A stretch of 64,000 bases of DNA, taken from positions 268,549 to 332,548 of the forward strand of contig NZ_LMPQ01000012.1 of the NCBI RefSeq assembly GCF_001423905.1, read 5' to 3'. Shown piece after piece: positions 58,629-64,000 of the stretch; the first letter of the stretch is position 1; every line of letters begins with the position of its first letter. Origin of the DNA: Frigoribacterium sp. Leaf186 (lineage in GTDB: Bacteria > Actinomycetota > Actinomycetes > Actinomycetales > Microbacteriaceae). The notes beneath the pieces are model-generated. The model was not told the DNA's origin. It ran no database searches and saw nothing but the letters and a program-made list of their open reading frames with translations. The position numbers and the translations under genes are program-made.

Positions 58629-59419
58629 GCGTGCTGACCCCCGTCGTCGCCACCGGAGCCGTCGGGCGCGTCAACCCGGTCGCCAAGCTGCTCGCCGCGG
58701 TCGTGCTCGCGCTCGCCCTGCTGCTCTCGATCGACTGGGTCTCGGCGGGCACGGCCCTGCTGCTCGAGGCCCTGCTGCTGCCGTTCGCGGGTCTGTCGGC
58801 CCGGCAGCTGCTCGCCCGCACCGCACCGCTCTGGGTGGCCGCCCCCACGTCGGTCGTGGCCATCGCGCTCTACGGCCGTGACGGCGGTGCGGCCGTCGTC
58901 GACTGGGGCCTCGTCTCGGTGACCGAGGGCTCCCTCGCCCTCGCCGGGGCGATCGGGCTGCGCATCCTCGCCGTGGGCGTGCCGGGCATCGTCCTGTTCG
59001 CGACGACCGACCCGACCGACCTCGCCGACGGTCTCGGCCAGGTGCTGCGGCTGCCGGCGCGGTTCGTGCTCGGCGGGCTCGCCGGGCTGCGACTGGTGGG
59101 CTTGTTCATGGACGACTGGCGACAGCTCGCCCGGGCCCGTCGTGCCCGGGGCGTCGCCGACTCGGGTGGCCCGGTCGGAGCGCTGAGGCGCTTCGGTCAG
59201 CAGGCCTTCTCGTTGCTGGTGCTGTCGGTGCGACGGGGCAGCAAGCTCGCCACGGCCATGGAGGCCAAGGGCTTCGGCGCCGACACCCCGCGCACGTGGG
59301 CCCGCCCGTCGACGTTCGGGCTGCGCGACGGCGTGCTGGTCGCCCTCGGTGTCGTCATCGCCGGCGTCTCGATCACGGCGGCCGTGCTGGCCGGCACGTG
59401 GGAGTTCGTCCTTGCCTGA
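58625..59419 (+). CDS. ykoC: ECF transporter transmembrane component
   Basis: A 264-residue EcfT-type protein with about five hydrophobic helices and the coupling motifs DWRQLARARRARGV (near residue 165) and KLATAMEAKGFG (near residue 213), which contact the ATPase domains. It overlaps ykoD by four bases, and a small kinase gene overlaps its own end. Confidence 0.92.
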   Translation: MSVLTPVVATGAVGRVNPVAKLLAAVVLALALLLSIDWVSAGTALLLEALLLPFAGLSARQLLARTAPLWVAAPTSVVAIALYGRDGGAAVVDWGLVSVTEGSLALAGAIGLRILAVGVPGIVLFATTDPTDLADGLGQVLRLPARFVLGGLAGLRLVGLFMDDWRQLARARRARGVADSGGPVGALRRFGQQAFSLLVLSVRRGSKLATAMEAKGFGADTPRTWARPSTFGLRDGVLVALGVVIAGVSITAAVLAGTWEFVLA

Positions 59420-59972
59420 GCGCGTCGCCGTCGACGACGCCGTCGGCGTCCTGCTGCGCCGGGCCGAGGAGGCGCGGGCCGGGTCGCACCGCGTGGTGCT
59501 GCTGATCGACGGCCGGTCGGGTTCGGGCAAGACGACGCTCGGCCGTGCGGTGGCCGCCGCGTGGCCCGCCGACCGGCTGGGCCCCGTGCGCCTGGTGCAC
59601 CTCGACGACGTCTACCCGGGCTGGCACGGGTTGGCCGCCGCCTCGCGGACGGTCGAGACGACGATGCTCCGGCCGGTGGACCCCGGGTGGCGCCGGTGGG
59701 ACTGGACCGCCGACCGTGCGGGCGGGTGGGAGGCTCTCGACCCGACCGTCTCGCTGGTCGTGGAGGGGGCGGGGGCGGTGACCCGCGCCTCCTCGGCCCT
59801 GGCGGACGTGCGCGTGTGGCTCGAGCTCGACGCGGGGTCTCGGCGGGCACGGGCGCTCGCCCGCGACGGGGCGACGTACGAACCGTGGTGGGACGTCTGG
59901 TCCGAGCAGGAGGAGGCGCACCTGGCGGCCGACGACCCCCGCTCGCTGGCGGACGTGGTGGTGCAGGCCTAG
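59412..59972 (+). CDS. P-loop kinase, uridine-kinase-like
   Basis: A 186-residue nucleotide-binding protein: LLIDGRSGSGKTTLGRAVAAAW (Walker A near residue 33), VHLDDVYPGWHGLAAASRTVE typical of uridine/cytidine-kinase-like folds, SLVVEGAGAVT and a lid region ARDGATYEPWWDVW. A TTG start at 59412 with GGGAG seven bases upstream overlaps the ykoC stop, so it is the fourth gene of the thiamine operon. Its substrate may be a thiamine precursor or vitamin, but this is inference. Codons near 123-129 carry one identical 20-bp repeat copy. Confidence 0.78.
   Translation: MPERVAVDDAVGVLLRRAEEARAGSHRVVLLIDGRSGSGKTTLGRAVAAAWPADRLGPVRLVHLDDVYPGWHGLAAASRTVETTMLRPVDPGWRRWDWTADRAGGWEALDPTVSLVVEGAGAVTRASSALADVRVWLELDAGSRRARALARDGATYEPWWDVWSEQEEAHLAADDPRSLADVVVQA
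59780..59799 (+). repeat. 20-bp copy of the CGCGCCTCC element inside the kinase gene
   Basis: Identical to 3011-3030 and 27746-27765, and translated as Thr-Arg-Ala-Ser-Ser-Ala, as in lepB. Confidence 0.7.
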
Positions 59973-60367
59973 GCCCAGCCCAGTTCGTGCAGTTGGTCGT
60001 CGTCGATGCCGTAGAAGTGCGCGATCTCGTGGACGAGGGTGACGTGGATCTCGTCGCGGAGCTGCTCGAGGTCGTCGACGGCGGCGAGGTGTGGTTCGCG
60101 GTAGAGGATGATGCGGTCGGGCAGTTCGCCGAAGCCGTACTGGCCGCGTTCGGTGAGGGCGACGCCGTCGTAGAGGCCGAGCAGGTCGAGGGTGCCGTCC
60201 TCTGGGCGGTCTTCGGTGACGAACACGACGTTGTCGAGCCCGTCGACCATGTCGTCGGGCAGCAGGTCGAGCTGGTCGACGACCATTGCGTCGAACGCGG
60301 CGGCGCTCACCTCACCGGGGTCGATGCCCGCGGGCCGGTCGTCGTCGTTCTCGGGTGAGTCGTCCAC
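59969..60367 (-). CDS. Zincin-like metallopeptidase family protein
   Basis: A 133-residue soluble protein of the minimal zincin family (former DUF1025). The HExxH site is in LVHEIAHFYGIDDDQLHELGW at the C-terminus. Residues 1-20 are Asp-rich. I chose the GTG at 60367 with AAGGTGG upstream; longer frames run into the palindrome and tRNA-His. Its TAG stop shares four bases (CTAG) with the stop of the convergent kinase gene. The substrate is unknown. Confidence 0.85.
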   Translation of the reverse strand: MDDSPENDDDRPAGIDPGEVSAAAFDAMVVDQLDLLPDDMVDGLDNVVFVTEDRPEDGTLDLLGLYDGVALTERGQYGFGELPDRIILYREPHLAAVDDLEQLRDEIHVTLVHEIAHFYGIDDDQLHELGWA

Positions 60368-60450
60368 CCGCCCACCTTCGCACGCCCACGCGGTCTGTCG
60401 CTGGGCGCTGCCCCGACCGTGACGAGCGCAGCGACGTTCCACCCCGCTAC

Positions 60451-60478
60451 GTCTTGGATGCGCTCGCGCATCCAAGAC
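60451..60478. repeat. Perfect 12-bp-arm palindrome near tRNA-His
   Basis: GTCTTGGATGCG (60451-60462) and CGCATCCAAGAC (60467-60478) flank CTCG. It lies between the tRNA-His terminator and the metallopeptidase start and is much less GC-rich than its surroundings. It could be an operator or a terminator-type hairpin. Confidence 0.7.
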
Positions 60479-60498
60479 AAATAGGCGCGGAGCCCGAA

Positions 60499-60528
60499 AA
60501 ACCCCTGCCCATCGGAGGGTAGGGGTTT
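60499..60528 (-). terminator. Rho-independent terminator of tRNA-His
   Basis: On the minus strand AAACCCCTACCC and GGGCAGGGGTTT pair (one G-U) around TCCGAT and run into five T residues. It begins eight bases after the tRNA 3' end. It is the most canonical terminator in the window. Confidence 0.85.
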
Positions 60529-60535
60529 CCATTCG

Positions 60536-60609
60536 GGTGAGTAACGGGGCTTGAACCCGCGGCCTCCTAGACCACAACCAGGCGCTCTACCAGCTGAGCT
60601 ATACCCACC
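60536..60609 (-). tRNA. tRNA-His, anticodon GTG
   Basis: On the minus strand the gene reads GGTGGGTATAGCTCAGCTGG and includes the extra 5' G of histidine tRNAs opposite the discriminator C. The anticodon loop TTGTGGT gives GTG. The acceptor GTGGGTA pairs with TACTCAC. CCA is not encoded. A TAGAGT box at 60643-60648 may be its promoter, or it may be read with orn. Confidence 0.93.
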
Positions 60610-60648
60610 ATGTGTGACCACCGAGGCGATCGCAACGAGAAGACTCTA

Positions 60649-61269
60649 CTACAGGCGCGGGGCCCATTCGTCCACGACGGCCTTCGAGATCGCCTGGACG
60701 TCGTCGGTGGTGGGGCCGGGGTCGGCGACGAAGCCGGCGCGACGGTAGTACTCGAGTTCGCGGATGGATTCGAGGATGTCGGCGAGGGCGCGGTGGCCGC
60801 CGTGTTTCTGGGGGGCGTTGAAGTACACGCGGGGGAACCACCGGCGGGCGAGCTCTTTGATCGACGACACGTCGACGCTGCGGTAGTGCAGGTGGCCGTC
60901 GACGCGGGGCATGTACTTGGCGAGGAAGGCCCGGTCGGTGCCGATGGTGTTGCCGGCGAGGGGTGCGTGCTGTTCGGTGGGCACGTACTTGAGGATGTAC
61001 TCGAGCACTTCGAACTCGGCCTCGGCGAGGCTGACGCCGTCGGGGATCTCGTCGATGAGGCCTGACGAGCGGTGCATCTCGGTGACGAACTCGCCCATGT
61101 TGTCGAGCGCCGACTGGTCGGGCTTGATGACGATGGTGAAGCCGGGGTGCACGGGCTTGAGATCGAAGTCGGTGACCACCACGGCCACTTCGACGAGTTC
61201 GTCGACGCTGAGGTCGAGCCCGGTCATCTCGCAGTCGATCCAGACCAGTCGGTCGTTGCTCGTAGCCAT
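60649..61269 (-). CDS. orn: Oligoribonuclease
   Basis: A 206-residue DEDDh exonuclease that degrades short RNA oligomers. Motifs are IDCEMTGLD (residues 11-19), NTIGTDRAFLAKYMP, the YRSVDVSSIKELARRW block and HRALADILESIREL with the catalytic His/Asp. The ATG at 61269 follows a TAGACT box by six bases, without a ribosome site. tRNA-His follows on the same strand. Confidence 0.96.
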   Translation of the reverse strand: MATSNDRLVWIDCEMTGLDLSVDELVEVAVVVTDFDLKPVHPGFTIVIKPDQSALDNMGEFVTEMHRSSGLIDEIPDGVSLAEAEFEVLEYILKYVPTEQHAPLAGNTIGTDRAFLAKYMPRVDGHLHYRSVDVSSIKELARRWFPRVYFNAPQKHGGHRALADILESIRELEYYRRAGFVADPGPTTDDVQAISKAVVDEWAPRL

Positions 61270-61275
61270 TGGGCG

Positions 61276-61281
61276 AGTCTA
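61276..61281 (-). promoter_or_regulatory. -10-like TAGACT of orn, leaderless arrangement
   Basis: On the minus strand TAGACT is followed by CGCCCA and the ATG start. Confidence 0.5.
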
Positions 61282-61300
61282 GTCCGGTGCCCGTCCGCGG

Positions 61301-61344
61301 CCGCGCCTCCTGTGCTCGACCCGTGGTCGGACCAGGAGGCGCGG
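61301..61344 (-). terminator. Hairpin built from the CGCGCCTCC element, after the MFS gene
   Basis: CCGCGCCTCCTG (61301-61312) pairs perfectly with CAGGAGGCGCGG (61333-61344). The 20-base loop contains a further CGACC/GGTCG pairing. It follows the MFS stop by 24 bases on the minus strand and precedes the orn promoter. Confidence 0.7.
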
Positions 61345-61368
61345 GTGCGGGCGCGCGGGACGCCGGGC

Positions 61369-62616
61369 CTACAGGGCTTCGCCGGCGCCGATGGCCTCGG
61401 CTTCGACGCGGGCCGGTTCGGGGCCGTCGTCGACACGGCGGAGGGCCCCGCGGGCGGCGACCACGACGACGAACGCGACGGCGACGCTGGCGGCGGCGAA
61501 CACGTACGCGGCGCTCGGCGCGATGGTGTCGGCCAGCAGGGTCGCGACGGGCGGGGCGACCGCGCCGCCGAGGAAGCGCACGCCCGAGTAGGCGCTGGAC
61601 GCGACGGAGCGGGGCAGGTCGGTGGCCTCCATGACGGACTCGGTCAGCACCGTGTTGAGGACGCCGAGCACGAGTCCGCCGACCACGACGCAGACCACCA
61701 GCGCGGCGGGGGTGCCGACGAACACGGCCGCGGCGACGAGGTCGAGCGCCAGCAGGGGCAGGGCGATGCGCAGCACGGTCGTCCGGCGGAGGCGCGCGGT
61801 CAGCAGGGGCGCGACCCAGACCGAGGTGACGGCCAGGCCGACGCCCCAGCCGAAGAACGTGAACCCGATGCCGAGTGCGCCGAAACCGAGGGGGTAGGGC
61901 GTGTAGGCGAGCAGGACGAAGAAGCCGATGTTGTAGAACAGCGCGGTCGCGGCGAGGGCACCGAGCGCCGGGCGGCCCAGGGCACGGAAGGGCGCCGAGA
62001 GCCCGGTCGGAGCCACCTTCTCGGTGGCGCCCCCCTTGAGGAACAGCACGATCGCGATGAACGCGATCGCCATCAGCGTGGTGACGCCGAAGAAGGGTCC
62101 GCGCCAGCTGACCGAGCCGAGCAGGCCGCCGATCAACGGGCCGATGGCGATGCCGAGGCCGAGGGCCGCCTCGTAGAGGATGATCGCCGAGGCCGTCCCG
62201 CCCGACGCCGCGCCGACGATGGTGGCGAGGGCGGTCGAGATGAACAGGGCGTTGCCGAGTCCCCACCCGGCACGGAACCCGATGACCGACCAGACGTCGC
62301 CGCTGGTGGCGGCGAACAGGGCGAAGACGACGATCAGGGCGAGCCCGATCAGCAGGGTGCGCTTGGCGCCGAGGCGGCTCGAGACCCAGCTGGTGAAGAA
62401 CATGGCCACGCCCGTGACGGCGAGGTAGCTGGTGAAGAGCAGTTCGGTCTGCGTGGGGCTGGCCTTCAGCGACTCGGCGATGGCCGGGAGGATCGGGTCG
62501 ACGAGCCCGATGCCCATGAAGGCGACGACGCAGGCGAACGCGATCGCCCAGACGGCCGTCGGCTGGTTGAGGATGCTCGGTTTCGGCTCGTGCGCGGTCG
62601 GGGTCGCGGCGCTCAT
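61369..62616 (-). CDS. MFS transporter under MarR control
   Basis: A 415-residue major facilitator protein of the drug-efflux type, with about twelve helices and SSRLGAKRTLLIG after the second. GFRAGWGLGNALFIS and the helix GIAIGPLIGGLLG resemble antiporter motif C of drug exporters. It overlaps marR by ATGA, so both are read from the palindromic operator. The substrate is probably a toxic compound sensed by the MarR protein. Confidence 0.88.
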   Translation of the reverse strand: MSAATPTAHEPKPSILNQPTAVWAIAFACVVAFMGIGLVDPILPAIAESLKASPTQTELLFTSYLAVTGVAMFFTSWVSSRLGAKRTLLIGLALIVVFALFAATSGDVWSVIGFRAGWGLGNALFISTALATIVGAASGGTASAIILYEAALGLGIAIGPLIGGLLGSVSWRGPFFGVTTLMAIAFIAIVLFLKGGATEKVAPTGLSAPFRALGRPALGALAATALFYNIGFFVLLAYTPYPLGFGALGIGFTFFGWGVGLAVTSVWVAPLLTARLRRTTVLRIALPLLALDLVAAAVFVGTPAALVVCVVVGGLVLGVLNTVLTESVMEATDLPRSVASSAYSGVRFLGGAVAPPVATLLADTIAPSAAYVFAAASVAVAFVVVVAARGALRRVDDGPEPARVEAEAIGAGEAL

Positions 62617-63074
62617 GCGAACACCGCCTCGGTGTCGGCGCGGACGTCGGCGCGGGTGCCGACGCGCGAGGCCAGGAGGCGGGTCGCTCGGTCGAGCACG
62701 TCCCAGTCGTCGTCGTCGAGGTCGGCGAACAGGTCGCCGAGCGAGTCGGCGAGCTGACCTCGCCACTCGGTGAGGGCGGCCGTGCCCTTGGCGGTGATGG
62801 CGATGAGCCAGGCGCGCGAGTCGTCGGTGTCGGCGATGCGCTTGACCAGTTCGTCGTCGGCGAGACCGCGGACGAGCTTGGTCATGGTGGGTTGTGAGAC
62901 GCGGCTGGCCCGGGCGAGGTCGCCGACGCGCAGGTCGCCGTCGGTCGTCAGGATCGAGAGCGTGCGCCAGACGGCGGGGGAGGTGGTGCGGCCGGTCTCC
63001 TGCGCGGCGATCCGCGTCAGGCGATGGGTCGACGTCAGGAGGGATTCCAAGATGTCTGTCGGCTGAGAAGTCAT
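62613..63074 (-). CDS. MarR family transcriptional regulator
   Basis: A 153-residue winged-helix regulator: AVWRTLSILTTDGDLRVGDLARASRVSQPTMTKLVRGL forms the helix-turn-helix and recognition helix, and DTDDSRAWLIAITAKG forms the wing. The ATG at 63074 is six bases after TACACT, suggesting leaderless mRNA. A 26-bp palindrome abuts the -10 box, so it very probably represses itself and the MFS gene. Confidence 0.92.
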   Translation of the reverse strand: MTSQPTDILESLLTSTHRLTRIAAQETGRTTSPAVWRTLSILTTDGDLRVGDLARASRVSQPTMTKLVRGLADDELVKRIADTDDSRAWLIAITAKGTAALTEWRGQLADSLGDLFADLDDDDWDVLDRATRLLASRVGTRADVRADTEAVFA

Positions 63075-63080
63075 CAGCCT

Positions 63081-63111
63081 AGTGTATAGCCAAGCTATAT
63101 AGCTTGGCTAT
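63081..63111 (-). promoter_or_regulatory. marR promoter and 26-bp palindromic operator
   Basis: ATAGCCAAGCTAT followed directly by ATAGCTTGGCTAT (63086-63111) is a perfect palindrome. On the minus strand its end touches the -10 box TACACT (63081-63086), and six bases later comes the marR ATG. A poly-A tract lies upstream of the palindrome on that strand. A dimer bound there would cover the -10 to -35 region. Confidence 0.85.
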
Positions 63112-63190
63112 CTTTTTTGGGACCGATCTCGGTCTCGGGTGCGCGAGAAGACTGGACGCCGACTCCGCGCCTCCTGGTAGACCTGTGGGC

Positions 63191-63475
63191 ATGACAGACA
63201 GCAAGCCCACCGTGGCCGAGGGTTCCGAGTACGTCGTCTTCTTCGACGGCGGTCCGAGCGACGGTTCCACCGACACCCGCATCAGCACCGACGGCTCGTA
63301 CGACGAGCAGATCACCGACTTCGTGCTGATCGACGGCATGGAGACGGGCATCGTCTACACCGCCACCGAAGCGAAGATGGTCGGCGAGCAGCTGCAGGTG
63401 CACTACTCGCTCGACGCGAAGGACAGTGACCCCGTCGACGACCCCGAAGACCGCAACGACGACCGCGACAACTGA
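63191..63475 (+). CDS. Small acidic protein of unknown function
   Basis: A 94-residue soluble protein, not recognised as a named family. It has a beta-rich middle (EYVVFFDGGPSDGS, YTATEAKMVGEQLQVHYSL) and an Asp/Arg-rich end (DDPEDRNDDRDN). A TAGACC box lies seven bases before the ATG, without a ribosome site. It is divergent from marR. A CGCGCCTCC element lies at 63166, just upstream of the box. Confidence 0.65.
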   Translation: MTDSKPTVAEGSEYVVFFDGGPSDGSTDTRISTDGSYDEQITDFVLIDGMETGIVYTATEAKMVGEQLQVHYSLDAKDSDPVDDPEDRNDDRDN

Positions 63476-63512
63476 CGCCGGCGGCCCGGGCCGCCACGAC
63501 GCACGAGACAGC

Positions 63513-63546
63513 AGGAGGCGCGGGGGAAGAATCCCCCGCGCCTCCT
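63513..63546 (+). terminator. 14-bp perfect hairpin built from the CGCGCCTCC element
   Basis: AGGAGGCGCGGGGG (63513-63526) pairs perfectly with CCCCCGCGCCTCCT (63533-63546) around AAGAAT. It lies between the small acidic protein gene and the thioredoxin-like gene, whose GTG start is only five bases beyond it. Confidence 0.75.
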
Positions 63547-63550
63547 CGTT

Positions 63551-63820
63551 GTGCCCGACATGATGCTCGAGCTGTACACGTCCGCCTTCTGCGGTCCCTG
63601 CCACGCGGCTCGAGCGGTCGTGGCCGAAGCCCGGGCCCTCGTCCCGTCACTCGTGGTCGACGAAGCCGACGTCGCCGCCCGACCGGACCAGGCCGAACGA
63701 CGCGACGTCCGCAGCACGCCGACCCTCGTGGTGACGCGCGACGACGGCGAGGTCGTCTTCCGCTCGCCCGGCGTCCCGACGCTCGACCGGCTGCTCGGCG
63801 CCCTCGCACTGGCGGTCTGA
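63551..63820 (+). CDS. Thioredoxin-like protein
   Basis: An 89-residue thioredoxin-fold protein with the active site CGPC (near residues 14-17) in LYTSAFCGPCHAARAVV and the cis-proline loop VRSTPTLVV near residue 57. It is shorter than classic thioredoxin and close to glutaredoxin/TlpA-like minimal forms. GTG at 63551 or ATG at 63560 can start it. The nearest GGAGG is locked in the hairpin just upstream, so how it is translated is unclear. Confidence 0.8.
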   Translation: MPDMMLELYTSAFCGPCHAARAVVAEARALVPSLVVDEADVAARPDQAERRDVRSTPTLVVTRDDGEVVFRSPGVPTLDRLLGALALAV

Positions 63821-63885
63821 CCACCGGGCTCGAACACGGTCGCCGGGCCGGATCAGTCGCTGGCGGTGCGTGGGACGGGGCACGG

Positions 63886-63891
63886 TATCGT
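63886..63891 (+). promoter_or_regulatory. -10 box TATCGT of tRNA-Arg
   Basis: TATCGT ends nine bases before the first tRNA base. No convincing -35 box is seen. Confidence 0.45.
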
Positions 63892-63900
63892 GGACCGACC

Positions 63901-63976
63901 GCCCCCGTAGCTCAGCGGATAGAGCAGGAGCCTTCTAATCTCTTGGTCGCAGGTTCGATTCCTGCCGGGGGCACCA
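63901..63976 (+). tRNA. tRNA-Arg, anticodon TCT
   Basis: The gene begins GCCCCCGTAGCTCAGCGGAT and ends GGGGGCACCA, so CCA is encoded, unlike the other two tRNAs here. The loop CTTCTAA gives anticodon TCT for arginine AGA. The anticodon stem GGAGC/TCTCT closes with a C-U mismatch next to the loop and a G-U pair at the far end. Confidence 0.93.
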
Positions 63977-64000
63977 GCAGGCACCAGCTCTCGCGGTGCT

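Overview
The window is very GC-rich (roughly 72% by eye), densely packed and free of insertion sequences. It looks like chromosomal DNA from an actinobacterium of the family Microbacteriaceae (Curtobacterium, Frigoribacterium or Clavibacter-like; the genus cannot be fixed by reading alone). Pointers are the gatCAB order, a DUF3039 gene beside pncB, a DUF7882 small protein, a DUF6412-YidC pair, a class F sortase, a treXYZ operon, and many genes that start directly after a -10-like hexamer without a Shine-Dalgarno site.

Layout. 0-5 kb: end of a membrane protein, DUF3039, pncB, then murI-rph-rdgB, and a DedA gene. 5-10 kb: tRNA-Leu with 57-bp tandem repeats at its 3' end, an MFS gene divergent from mnmA, then ligA. 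10-18.5 kb: a secreted DUF1023 hydrolase, gatCAB, a DUF1648-like membrane protein, DUF3097, a CxxC protein and DUF3054. 18.5-25.6 kb: DUF7882, a second DedA, a low-complexity prion-like protein, SDR-FAD oxidoreductase-SRPBCC and fadD. 25.7-33.8 kb: SDR, DUF2236, lepB, a second fadD, TIGR03086, DUF6412-YidC, yceI with a clear promoter and operator, and an aldo/keto reductase. 33.9-43.5 kb: a surface-glycan locus (decayed GT2, GtrA, active GT2, GT39, DUF4397, GH8, class F sortase, Dpm1-like). 43.6-50 kb: treX-treY-treZ on the minus strand. 50-56.3 kb: secreted subtilase, two epimerases each preceded by a tiny overlapping ORF, deaminase, YnfA, hydrolase and a DUF1801-like protein. 56.3-60 kb: TPP riboswitch, ykoE-ykoD-ykoC and a small kinase. 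60-64 kb: zincin metallopeptidase, tRNA-His, orn, MFS-marR with a 26-bp palindromic operator, a small acidic protein, a thioredoxin-like protein and tRNA-Arg. No intergenic gap reaches 300 bp.

The most unusual signal is not a gene. The 9-mer CGCGCCTCC (or its complement GGAGGCGCG) occurs at least 44 times, where base composition would predict about five. It lies in genes and between genes, often directly after stop codons. Several times it is paired in opposite orientation so that it forms the stem of a terminator-like hairpin. Three copies extend to an identical 20-mer. That behaviour resembles the uptake-sequence dialects of naturally competent bacteria, although other explanations remain open.

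Other points of interest are two leaderless tiny ORFs that overlap epimerase start codons and both end in Gly-Ser-Ala-Ser, a pseudo-glycosyltransferase beside its intact paralogue, a leader hairpin ahead of the glycan locus, and perfect palindromes upstream of yceI, marR and beside tRNA-His.
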